64,000 nt of DNA from Belnapia arida (lineage in GTDB: Bacteria > Pseudomonadota > Alphaproteobacteria > Acetobacterales > Acetobacteraceae): assembly GCF_016773205.1 (NCBI RefSeq), contig NZ_JAETWB010000026.1:1-64000 (forward strand). Direction: 5' to 3'. The translations under genes and the position numbers were made by a program. The notes beneath the pieces were generated by a model. It was not told where the DNA came from. It did no database searches and worked only from the letters and a program-made list of their open reading frames with translations. Shown here one piece after another: positions 17,153-24,805 of this stretch (position 1 is the first letter of the stretch; each line of letters opens with the position of its first letter).

Positions 17153-18507
17153 GCCGCCGCAAGCTGCCGGTGGACGGCGTCATGCCCGCCTCGGTCAAGA
17201 AGCTCCGATGCGCCGTCTACACGCGCAAAAGCACCGACGAGGGCCTGGATAAGGAGTTCAACACCCTCGATGCCCAGCGCGACGCCTGCGAGGCGTACGT
17301 GACCTCCCAGCGGGCTGAGGGCTGGGTCCTGGTGCACGACCGCTACGACGATGGCGGCTTCTCCGGCGGTACGCTGGAGCGGCCGGCGCTGCGGCGCCTG
17401 CTGGCCGACATCGAGCAGGGCCGGGTCGACGTCATTGTCGTCTACAAGATTGATCGTCTGAGCCGCTCGCTCATGGACTTTGCCAAGCTGGTCGAGACCA
17501 TGGAGGCGCACGGCGTTACCTTCGTCTCGGTCACCCAGAGCTTCAACACCACAACCAGCATGGGGCGGCTGACGCTCAACATTCTGCTCAGCTTTGCCCA
17601 GTTCGAGCGCGAGGTGATCGGCGAGCGGATCCGGGACAAGTTCGCGGCCTCCCGCGCGCGGGGGATGTGGATGGGGGGCAAGGTGCCGCTCGGCTATGAC
17701 GTGGTGGCGCGCAAGCTGATGCCGAATGAGGTCGAGGCCGCGCGGGTGCGGCGGGTGTTCGAGCTCTTCGTCGAGACGGGCTCCGGCACGGAGACTGCCA
17801 AGCGGCTCCAGGCGGAAGGTGTGGTCAGCAGGTCGGGCCGGCCGCTTGATAAGGGCGATGTCTACAAGCTGCTCAACCTCAGGAGCTACGTCGGCGAGGT
17901 CACTCATAAGGGGCGGGTTTACCCCGGTGAGCATGAAGCGATCGTGCCGCGGCCCCTGTGGGACAAGGCCCACGCCACGCTGCAGGTTAGCCCGAGGGCT
18001 CGAGCCGCTCAGAACCGGCAGCATGCGCCGGCGCTGCTGAAGGGCCTGATCTTCGGCATCGATGGCCGGGCACTGTCGCCTACCCACTCCAGAAAGAATG
18101 GGCGCCTGTACCGCTACTACGTGGCGCAGCGGGTGCTGAAGGGTGACGCCGCTGCCGAGGACGACGGCATCGTGCGCCGGGTATCCGCGGCCGAGATCGA
18201 GGCGGCGGTGGTTGATCAGGTCCGAGCGCTGCTGCGGCAGCCGGAGATCGTCGTCGGGACTTGGTTGACGGCGAGGGTCGAAGTGCCGGACCTGACCGAG
18301 ATGGAGGTTCGGGACGCGCTGGAGCGGCTGGATCCGCTGTGGGGCGAACTGTTCCCGGCCGAGCAGGCGCGGATCGTGCGGGCGCTGGTGGAGCGGGTTG
18401 TGGTCGGGCCGGGCGGCGCTGACATTCGGCTGCGGGTCGAGGGGCTGTCCGGCCTCGTCCGGGATCTCGGCGCGATTGCGCCCGGGGTGGAGCGTGTGGC
18501 GGCGTGA
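17149..18507 (+). CDS. large serine recombinase (resolvase/integrase)
   Basis: The 452-residue enzyme has a resolvase catalytic domain with the nucleophilic serine in AVYTRKSTDEGLD and supporting motifs VVYKIDRLSRSLMDF and SMGRLTLNILLSFAQFERE. The family hinge ERIRDKFAASRARGMWMGGK leads to a recombinase DNA-binding domain (YKLLNLRSYVGEVTHKGRVY). The C-terminal zinc-ribbon/coiled-coil part is shortened compared with phiC31-type integrases; the common CxxC pairs are not seen. Serine recombinases join short unlike att sites without tyrosine intermediates. It is translationally coupled to DUF2924 upstream and to the tail gene downstream. The catalytic residues look intact, so it may be active. 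Confidence 0.9.
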   Translation: MSRRKLPVDGVMPASVKKLRCAVYTRKSTDEGLDKEFNTLDAQRDACEAYVTSQRAEGWVLVHDRYDDGGFSGGTLERPALRRLLADIEQGRVDVIVVYKIDRLSRSLMDFAKLVETMEAHGVTFVSVTQSFNTTTSMGRLTLNILLSFAQFEREVIGERIRDKFAASRARGMWMGGKVPLGYDVVARKLMPNEVEAARVRRVFELFVETGSGTETAKRLQAEGVVSRSGRPLDKGDVYKLLNLRSYVGEVTHKGRVYPGEHEAIVPRPLWDKAHATLQVSPRARAAQNRQHAPALLKGLIFGIDGRALSPTHSRKNGRLYRYYVAQRVLKGDAAAEDDGIVRRVSAAEIEAAVVDQVRALLRQPEIVVGTWLTARVEVPDLTEMEVRDALERLDPLWGELFPAEQARIVRALVERVVVGPGGADIRLRVEGLSGLVRDLGAIAPGVERVAA

Positions 18508-18971
18508 GCGCGACGGCCAGCGTCACGGTTCGGGTACCGCTCGCTATCCGGCGCCGGCCAGGGCGGAAGACGGTGGTGACGCCAGGGCTGCAGGGAGGCG
18601 TGCCAGCCGTGGCCACGCGCGCGGATCCGGCGCTGGTGAAGGCCCTGGCCCGGGCTTTCCGGTACCAGCGACTGCTGAACGAGGGGCGGTATGCTTCGAT
18701 TAGCGAGATGGCGGCGGCGGAGCAGATCGAGCGAGGGTATCTGGGGTCGCTGCTGCGGCTGACGCTGCTGGCGCCGGATATCGTCGACATGATCCTTGAC
18801 CGGCGGCGTTATGAAATGCTGACACTGCCACGGTTGATGGACCCATTTCCCTCCGAGTGGTCCGACCAGCGTGCGGCCATAGCCGCGTCAGATGTCCTGC
18901 CGAAGGGGCTAGAAGAAGTCTGCCGCCGAGAAACGCGAATAGGTCAGCATCATCGCACCCATCCGTGGTGA
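18504..18971 (+). CDS. recombinase-associated tail protein
   Basis: The 155-residue product starts on a GTG overlapping the recombinase stop (GTGA). It opens with a basic arm (VPLAIRRRPGRKTVVTP), then ARAFRYQRLLNEGRYASISE, a helix-turn-helix-like ERGYLGSLLRLTLLAPDIVD and a C-terminal FPSEWSDQRAAIA. I know it as an uncharacterised gene following DUF2924-linked recombinases. It may supply the DNA-binding or directionality function missing from the shortened recombinase. The last 25 residues are unlike the rest and may reflect read-out past the original stop. Two decayed relatives lie at 20090-20375 and 24171-24555. Confidence 0.75.
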   Translation: MSATASVTVRVPLAIRRRPGRKTVVTPGLQGGVPAVATRADPALVKALARAFRYQRLLNEGRYASISEMAAAEQIERGYLGSLLRLTLLAPDIVDMILDRRRYEMLTLPRLMDPFPSEWSDQRAAIAASDVLPKGLEEVCRRETRIGQHHRTHPW

Positions 18972-19053
18972 TGAGGTTCACCTTTGACCAACATGGGCAA
19001 CCCGGTAGCCATCCGAACAGTTATCAGCTCGGAAAGCGAACGGAGAAGCTGTC

Positions 19054-19929
19054 GTGGGCGGCGATCATGCACGGCCAGGTACGAGGCCCAGTGCCGCCGT
19101 GGGCGCGTTCCAACCATGCCATGGAACCTTGTTGTCCAGCTTGCCTTGGCTGCCCGCATTCGCTCTTCTCGCCATGTTGTCGACAGCTGGGTGCGGCGCC
19201 CGCTTTGCACCGCCCCAGGTCAACCCAGCTGAGCTTGAGGCGGCACGGCTGGCCGTTGTAGAGGGCGTGCCTCCAGCTAGAGGAGTGCAATCGGCCGAGC
19301 AGGCAACAGTGGTTCTCACTGCTGTTTCGCAGCGCCTTACAGCGGCCGCGCAGCCGCTCTGCACGGCTTACCTTGGCCAGTCCTGCGGCTTCCGTGTTTT
19401 GTTGGATCGGTCCGCGACGCCGCGAGCGGCATTGACCGGACAGGGAGAGGTGACGGTCACGCTCGGCATGATGTCGCTGCTCGGGTCGGAGGACGAGGTG
19501 GCGGCCGTGGTGGGACATGAGTTTGGCCACCACGTTGCTGGCCACGTCGGCAAGCGACGTGTCAGGAGTTTCGCCGCCGGCACTGTCGCTGGGACATTGC
19601 TGGGGGCGGTGGTGCCCTTTGGCGGCATCGCTGGCTGGGCACTCGGCCAGGGCGCGGCCCAGATCGGTTCCAGCTCGACGCAGCTCGCGTTCTCCAAAGA
19701 CGAGGAACGCGAGGCCGATTACCTCAGCGGCTATCTTGTCGCCCGCGCCGGATACGACCTCGACCGTGCCGGTCTCGTCTGGGTGAGGCTGACGCGTGGT
19801 GGACCGAACGAGGCTGCAGGGTGGCGCGACAGCCACCCTGCGGGGCCGGAGCGGCTGGCGGCTTGGCGAAACACTATCGACGAGGTGCGCGCATCTTCCG
19901 ACCTCGTGCCACGGCGACCAGGACGGTAG
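19054..19929 (+). CDS. M48-family zinc metalloprotease, probable lipoprotein
   Basis: The protein has the M48 zinc site GHEFGHHVAGH (residues 155-159 for HEFGH) and the third ligand in EEREADYLSGYLVARAGYD. A lipobox LSTAGC lies about 47 residues from the GTG start at 19054, so the mature form would be anchored to a membrane facing the periplasm. Family members such as LoiP/YcaL degrade misfolded outer-membrane proteins. The true start is unclear: GTG 19054 gives a long, poorly hydrophobic lead, and TTG 19129 would give a compact lipoprotein signal. It lies between the intact recombinase-tail gene and a decayed copy, so it looks like captured cargo. Confidence 0.78.
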   Translation: MGGDHARPGTRPSAAVGAFQPCHGTLLSSLPWLPAFALLAMLSTAGCGARFAPPQVNPAELEAARLAVVEGVPPARGVQSAEQATVVLTAVSQRLTAAAQPLCTAYLGQSCGFRVLLDRSATPRAALTGQGEVTVTLGMMSLLGSEDEVAAVVGHEFGHHVAGHVGKRRVRSFAAGTVAGTLLGAVVPFGGIAGWALGQGAAQIGSSSTQLAFSKDEEREADYLSGYLVARAGYDLDRAGLVWVRLTRGGPNEAAGWRDSHPAGPERLAAWRNTIDEVRASSDLVPRRPGR

Positions 19930-19984
19930 CCGCTCCGCCTGCCGCGAGACGTTACTCCGAGCCGAATAGCTGTGCATCGCTGGG

Positions 19985-20375
19985 GCGCTCGTGGAGCGGA
20001 TGGTGGTCGGGCCCGCCGGCGTTGACATCCGGCTCCGGGAGAAGGGACCGGCGACCTCGTCCGAGATCCCACCACCGTCGCGCCCGAGGCACCGATGGTG
20101 GCGGCACAACCCCAGGCGAGCAGCGTCACGACCCGGGTGCCGCTGGCCATCCGCCGTAAGCCGGGGCGGAAGACGGTGGTGATGCCGGTGCAGGAGGGCA
20201 CGCGCAGCGACTCGAGCGGGGGTATTTGGGTACCTTATTGCGCTTGACGCCGCTGACGCTGGACATCGTCGAGGCGATTTTGAATGGCTTGGCTCCAGTC
20301 GGCCTTGGGTTGACGCAGCTGCTGGAACCATTTGAGCTCGAATGGGAACAGCAGCGTCGAGGATTTGCTGTCTGA
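19985..20375 (+). pseudogene. decayed recombinase 3' end plus tail gene (copy 2)
   Basis: ALVERMVVGPAGVDIRLRE (from 19985) matches the last part of the intact recombinase (ALVERVVVGPGGADIRLRV). After a frame change, VTTRVPLAIRRKPGRKTVVM matches the start of the tail gene. A deletion removes its middle, and LERGYLGTLLRLTPLTLDIV with LLEPFELEWEQQR matches its end, to a TGA at 20373-20375. Order and orientation equal those of the intact copy at 18360-18971. The copy is diverged, not a recent duplication. It marks the right end of a second, related element. Confidence 0.82.
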
Positions 20376-20401
20376 GCCGCCTATGGGTGCTTCCGGACAT
20401 A

Positions 20402-20491
20402 TCCCAAGGCCTCTTGCTCCTAGCCTCACATGACGCCAGCTACATGAACGGAACTGGTCTTGTAGTCGATGGTAGCCTCGCGGCAGCCTAA
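20402..20491 (+). pseudogene. 3' fragment of a short-chain dehydrogenase gene
   Basis: In one frame this stretch reads QGLLLLASHDASYMNGTGLV, then VDGSLAAA and a TAA at 20489-20491. This is the classic C-terminal end of SDR-family enzymes (LASDDASYMTGxxLVVDGG). Nothing upstream belongs to an SDR; the recombinase-tail remnant ends 27 bp before. It is therefore the stump of a gene cut off by whatever brought the remnant in. The fragment is short, but the pattern is distinctive. Confidence 0.6.
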
Positions 20492-20601
20492 GCAGTTGCA
20501 AGTGTGGCGGCTCGCCGGGAAGGATGAAGATCGGTTCAGACGGTCCGGAGATGGGCAGCGGCCCGATCCATGTCGCCATGCACCGGGCCAAGGGGAACGA
20601 C

Positions 20602-21861
20602 ATGCGGATTGAGATTTTGTGCACCGGTGATGAGATACTGACCGGCAAGACCATCAATACCAACTACAGCCATATGGCGCAGCGGCTCGGTGAGGCCGGG
20701 TTGGAGGTAGGCTGGGGCACCACGGTCGGCGATGACCGCGCCAGCCTTCTCACGTCATTTCGCCAGGCAGCGGCGCGGGCCGATGCGGTTATCGTCAATG
20801 GTGGTCTCGGCCCGACCGTCGACGATTTGTCGCAGGAGATGGCAGCCGAGGCCGCCGGCGTAACCCTCGTACTGCATGAGCCTTGGCTGGCGCGTATGGA
20901 AGCATTCTATGCGCGACGCAATCGACCGATGCCGGTCAACAACCGGAAGCAGGCCATGCTGCCGGAGAATGCAGAGTTCCTCGACAACCCGATCGGAACT
21001 GCCTGTGGTTTTGCTGTTACCATCGAGGGCACGCGCTTCTACTTTACCCCCGGCGTGCCGCGTGAGATGCGGCGCATGCTGGACGAGCAGGTGCTGCCCC
21101 GGCTGCTGGCCAAGGCCGGACTGCAGAGCGTAACTCGGTTGAAGCGCTTCCACTCATTCGGCATCGGCGAGTCACGAGCCGACGAGATGCTGGCGGGCAT
21201 CGAAGCTTTCGCACCAGGCGGCGGCGTGAAGCTGGGCTTCCAGGCGCACTACCCGGAGTTGGAAACTAAGCTCGCGGTGCGCGGCGCCGTCCCGAGCGAA
21301 CTGGATCGCAAACTGGCCCCTATGGAGACCGAGATTCGGCGTCGGCTGGGCAACTTCATCATCGCAGAGGACGACCAGTCCCTGGAATCGGTCGTATTAG
21401 ATGCGCTGCGAGCCCGAGATGGCTCGCTGGCCGTGGCCGAGACCTTTACCGGCGGCATCATTGCATCTCGGTTGCTGCAGGTGGAAGGGGCCGAGGATCT
21501 GTTTCGCCGTGGTCTGGTCAGCCGCAACCCGGACCAGTTGGCAGCGGCTGTAGGTACGACGGTAGGGAGCTTCTCGCCAGAGGGGGCTCGGGCGGTCGCT
21601 TCGGCACTGCAGGTCCAGAGCGGCGCCACGCACGCGCTTGCTGTGGTGGTCACGATGGATACGGGTGCTGCGGGGATTGAAGCTGGTGGCGCCATCAGTA
21701 TCGGCTTGGCCGACCTCGAGGGCACTATCGTACGTGAGGCATGGTTAGCCGGCGGCCGGGAATGGGTGCGCCTTGGTGCTGCGGAGATGGGGCTTGACTG
21801 CCTGCGGCGCCGCTTGCTCGGCCTGCCGACCGACGAGCGGTTGGACTTCGAGCGGCGCTGA
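20602..21861 (+). CDS. CinA-like protein (molybdopterin-binding domain plus degenerate NMN-deamidase domain)
   Basis: The 419-residue protein begins with the COG1058 MoCF-type domain (MRIEILCTGDEILTGKTINT, VNGGLGPTVDDLSQEMAAEA, FTPGVPREMRRML). It then has a CinA C-terminal domain, where the usual AESxTGG reads AETFTGG (Thr281) and the downstream YSNEAK segment reads VSRNPDQL; the TGIAGPxGG loop is also absent. Active CinA/PncC proteins hydrolyse nicotinamide mononucleotide, and the N domain acts on ADP-ribose or related pyrophosphates. Loss of the serine and lysine motifs suggests that the deamidase half is inactive. ATG 20602 follows AGGGGA; the in-frame extension to 20524 is discarded. The next gene encodes a molybdopterin enzyme, on the other strand. 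Confidence 0.8.
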   Translation: MRIEILCTGDEILTGKTINTNYSHMAQRLGEAGLEVGWGTTVGDDRASLLTSFRQAAARADAVIVNGGLGPTVDDLSQEMAAEAAGVTLVLHEPWLARMEAFYARRNRPMPVNNRKQAMLPENAEFLDNPIGTACGFAVTIEGTRFYFTPGVPREMRRMLDEQVLPRLLAKAGLQSVTRLKRFHSFGIGESRADEMLAGIEAFAPGGGVKLGFQAHYPELETKLAVRGAVPSELDRKLAPMETEIRRRLGNFIIAEDDQSLESVVLDALRARDGSLAVAETFTGGIIASRLLQVEGAEDLFRRGLVSRNPDQLAAAVGTTVGSFSPEGARAVASALQVQSGATHALAVVVTMDTGAAGIEAGGAISIGLADLEGTIVREAWLAGGREWVRLGAAEMGLDCLRRRLLGLPTDERLDFERR

Positions 21862-21981
21862 GCCTTGCTGGTTCGGACCTAACCGTGGCGACCAAGGCAC
21901 TGACCGGCCCAGAGTTGCCAGGCGGCCACCCAAGTAGGTCGTCGTCAGAGCCGAGCGCACTGACGGAGAAGGAGGCAAGGC

Positions 21982-22089
21982 ATGAAGTCCTGCACCGCGT
22001 GTATTCAGGACAGTCCTACAGTCCCCTTGCCGGGCGTGCATCGGCCTGTGGCGCGCTCGTGCCTATCACCTCGACGAAGGTGTCATTGA
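21982..22089 (+). other. 35-codon ORF with a strong ribosome binding site, possibly a cut-off gene start
   Basis: AAGGAGG at 21970-21976 stands before ATG 21982, which opens a frame reading MKSCTACIQDSPTVPLPG and stops at 22087-22089. The frame runs into the 3' end of the convergent molybdoenzyme gene after about 35 bp. The good start signal with no family-like body suggests the beginning of a gene whose remainder was lost at a junction. It may equally be a chance ORF. Confidence 0.25.
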
Positions 22090-24013
22090 AGGCTGGCTGA
22101 CCGCCAGGTGACCAGGCAGGAGGGCTGAGCAGGTTCTCCACTGCGCCCTCCTCCTCGCGCGTGCTCCACCACTTCCCCGGCAGGGCGACAACGCCGGGAA
22201 GGACGGCATCGGTGATCCGCAGGGTGGCCGGGATCACGCCCTGTGCGTTGCGCACGTGCACCGCCTCCCCGTCGCGCAAGCCCCGTGCGGTGGCGTCGGC
22301 CGGCGCCATGCCGATTGTCGGCCCGCTGCCCTCGCTCCGCTGCTGACGGGGCATGTTGGCAAAGCTTGAGTTGAGAAAGAAGTGCGCTTTCGGCGTGAGT
22401 AGTTGCAGCATCCCCCTAGTGGGCGGGGCAGGCGGTGGGGGCGGACCGCCGCGCGCGAGCCGCAACCCGGCGCCCTCGAGCCGTGGCGCGGGTTTCGCCA
22501 TCTTCACCCACCCCGCCTGCTTCAAAGCGTCGAGGCTCACGCCTGGCGGCAGCGCCGAGGCGGCGATCTCCTCGTCGGTTTCGTACATCGCCGGGTGGTC
22601 TAGCCCCATCCGCTGCGCCAGCAGTCGCATGATTTCGCCGTGCGACTTCGCCTCGCCAAGCGGGGCGATCGCGGGCAGGTTCACCGTGATGTACTGGTGG
22701 CCCCAGGCGCCCAGCACGTCGAAATGCTCAAGCTGCGTCGTCGAGGGCAGCACCACGTCGGCCAGACGTGCTGTGTCGGTTAGGAAATGCTCAAGGACGA
22801 CGGTGAAGAGGTCCTCGCGCATCAAGCCACGGTGCACCCGCGCCGCGTCGGGCTGCACCACTGCCGGGTTCGTGCCCCAGACCATCAGCCCTTCCACCGG
22901 TGGGTCGAGCGCGGGGTCGGTCAAGGTCTCGCCGAGCCGAGCCATGTCGAGGCCACGCGGTGCAGCGGCCGCCGGGATCAGGTCCGCGCGGTCGACCCGT
23001 AGGTCCTCCAGTCCCGGATTGGCCATAATCAGCACGCCGCCGCCGCGGTGGCGCCAGTGCCCGCCCAAGATGGCGAGCGCCCCGATGGCACGCACGAAGG
23101 CCTCGCCGCCCGCGGTCTGCTGCGGCCCGACGCCGGCCCGGATGACAGCGGGCCGCGCGATGGCGAATTCGCGGGCGAGCCGCAGCACCGTCTCCGGGGT
23201 GACGCCGCACGTCCCGGCGACGCGCTCCGGTGTCCAGGGCGCGACCTCAGCGGCAAGTTCGTCGAAATCGGCGCATGCACCGCGAGCGAACTCAAGGTCG
23301 GCCAGCCCCTCATCGAGCATCACCCGAGCCATGCCGGCCGCGAGGACCGCGTCGGAACCTGGGCGAAGCTGGACGTGCTCGTCGCATTGCCGCGCGGTTC
23401 GGGTGTGGAGCGGGTCGAGGCAGATCACGCGTGCGCCGTGGCGGCGTCGCGCCTCTTGCACGAAGTGCCAGTGGTGATGGCAGGTCGAGAGCAGGTTGAC
23501 GCCCCAAAGCAGAATGAGCCGGCTTTCCGCCACATCCTCGGGGTCGAAGCCCAGCGGCAGTCCCTCGGAGGCCACAGCTTGGGCGGAGACGCTACAGATG
23601 CCGCCCGTTAGCCGGCTCGCGCCAAGGGCGTGGAAGAGGCGCATGGGCGCGCGCCGCTGCACGACGCCCATAGACCCGAGATAGCGATGGGGCAGCAGCG
23701 CCTCCGGGCCGCGTCGAGTGGCGATCTGCCCGAAGCGGCCGGCGATCAGGTCGAGAGCCTCATCCCAGGACACTCGCTCGAACAGGCCGGAGCCCTTCGG
23801 ACCGCTGCGGCGCAGCGGGTGCAGGAGGCGGTCAGGGGCGTAGGTCCGGGCCTGGTAATCGTTGACCTTGGCGCAGAGCACGCCGCGTGTGAACGGGTGG
23901 GCCTTGGCGCCCCGTACAGCAGTCACACGCCCGTCGTCGACCTCGGCTACCCAGGCGCAGGTGTCCTGACAGTCCAGCGGGCAGCAGCCCTTCACCTGGC
24001 GCACGTCACCCAT
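22016..24013 (-). CDS. molybdopterin oxidoreductase of the DMSO-reductase/formate dehydrogenase family
   Basis: The 665-residue protein begins with a 4Fe-4S motif (CPLDCQDTCAW, then LCAKVNDYQARTYAPDRLLH) and continues through bis-MGD-binding segments (FERVSWDEALDLIAGRF, LLWGVNLLSTCHHHWHFVQE, VICLDPLHTRTARQCDE). It closes with the C-terminal cap domain near EAVHVRNAQGVIPATLRI. There is no twin-arginine signal, so it is cytoplasmic. The substrate is open: family members oxidise formate or reduce S- and N-oxides. No electron-transfer subunit gene is adjacent. The N-terminal end abuts a decayed recombinase-tail copy, so the gene probably entered with a mobile element. Length and motifs appear complete. 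Confidence 0.82.
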   Translation of the reverse strand: MGDVRQVKGCCPLDCQDTCAWVAEVDDGRVTAVRGAKAHPFTRGVLCAKVNDYQARTYAPDRLLHPLRRSGPKGSGLFERVSWDEALDLIAGRFGQIATRRGPEALLPHRYLGSMGVVQRRAPMRLFHALGASRLTGGICSVSAQAVASEGLPLGFDPEDVAESRLILLWGVNLLSTCHHHWHFVQEARRRHGARVICLDPLHTRTARQCDEHVQLRPGSDAVLAAGMARVMLDEGLADLEFARGACADFDELAAEVAPWTPERVAGTCGVTPETVLRLAREFAIARPAVIRAGVGPQQTAGGEAFVRAIGALAILGGHWRHRGGGVLIMANPGLEDLRVDRADLIPAAAAPRGLDMARLGETLTDPALDPPVEGLMVWGTNPAVVQPDAARVHRGLMREDLFTVVLEHFLTDTARLADVVLPSTTQLEHFDVLGAWGHQYITVNLPAIAPLGEAKSHGEIMRLLAQRMGLDHPAMYETDEEIAASALPPGVSLDALKQAGWVKMAKPAPRLEGAGLRLARGGPPPPPAPPTRGMLQLLTPKAHFFLNSSFANMPRQQRSEGSGPTIGMAPADATARGLRDGEAVHVRNAQGVIPATLRITDAVLPGVVALPGKWWSTREEEGAVENLLSPPAWSPGGQPAFNDTFVEVIGTSAPQADARPARGL

Positions 24014-24170
24014 GCCCCGCTCCCTCCCTCTGGTCGCCTTCGTCCTTGATCGAGGCTACGCCTGTCCCGAGAAGCGGCGCCAGCGCAAAGGAGGCAAAGG
24101 ACAGGACATGCTGGTGCCAGTCGAGCAGACGGGCACCCACCATACGGGCATCGGTGTAGCGCCTCGCGGC

Positions 24171-24555
24171 ATGAGCGCGGCCACCAGCACCACGTTCCGG
24201 ATGCCGCTGGCCATTCGACGCCGGCCGGGGCGGAAGACGATGGTCACGCCGGTGCTGCGGGTCGGCGCTAACACCGTCCGACGCGGGCTGACCAAACGCT
24301 TGTGAAGACATCGGCGCGGGCGTTCCGGTATCAGCGGCTGCTGGACGGGGGGCTACACCTTGATCAGCGAGATGGCAGCGGATTGTGCGGGGCTACCACA
24401 GAGCGCTGTTGTGGCTGACGCTGCTGGCACCGAACCTCGTAGGGGCCATCCTGGATGGGCGAGCGTCTAGAGCCGTCACGTTGCCGGCCCTGCTAGACAT
24501 CTTCCCATTCGAGCGGTCTGAACAAGCTACCGTGGTGTCTTTGCTTAACCCGTAG
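24171..24555 (+). pseudogene. decayed recombinase-tail gene (copy 3)
   Basis: The stretch opens at ATG 24171 with a basic arm matching the intact tail gene (MPLAIRRRPGRKTMVTPVL). After a frame change it shows SARAFRYQRLLDGG, and in a later frame LTLLAPNLVGAILDG with LLDIFPFERSEQA, ending at TAG 24553-24555. The order is the same as in the intact gene at 18504-18971. At least two frameshifts break it. No recombinase 3' end is recognisable upstream, where the molybdoenzyme gene begins 157 bp away. It is the outermost of three copies in the same orientation. Confidence 0.8.
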
Positions 24556-24805
24556 CCAAGGCCCGGCCCGCCGGAACCGCCGAGCCTGCTCAGTTGACGG
24601 CGCCGTGCCGAAGCATACCGTTTACTTGAAGGCCGAAATGGAGGTGACGAACGTTTAGGTGCTGCAGACGCAACGCACTCGCACAAAGGTTTTCGGTTGC
24701 CGCGGTGGTGGGCACCGCCATCCAGGACCGACTCTGCTGGACGCTGTAGCTGCAGCTCACGCTTTTCGTTGCCGAGCCGAGCCACCGACGCGCGGGGAAG
24801 TAGTT

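Larger units (their letters stand above)
9258..18971. mobile_element. compact phage-like element with packaging, replication, repressor and serine-recombinase modules
   Basis: The minus-strand block (terL, terS, ParB-methyltransferase, HNH, hypothetical, two HTH proteins, Xre repressor) and the plus-strand block (small ORF, DUF2924, serine recombinase, tail gene) diverge from a shared control region at 16155-16442. The repressor sits next to the integration module, as in temperate phages and phage satellites. No portal, protease, capsid, tail or lysis genes are visible, so it is either a deleted prophage or a satellite-like element using a helper's particles. I could not identify attachment sites. 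The element's ends recur as decayed copies outside it, at 6948-7182, 19985-20375 and 24171-24555. Confidence 0.65.

Noticed and set aside
17059-18087. 342-codon open frame antisense to the serine recombinase
   Set aside because: The recombinase catalytic motifs on the plus strand are complete and the antisense product shows none.
9258-18971. insertion sequence or transposon
   Set aside because: I found no DDE transposase gene or terminal inverted repeats; the mobile features are phage-type with a serine recombinase.
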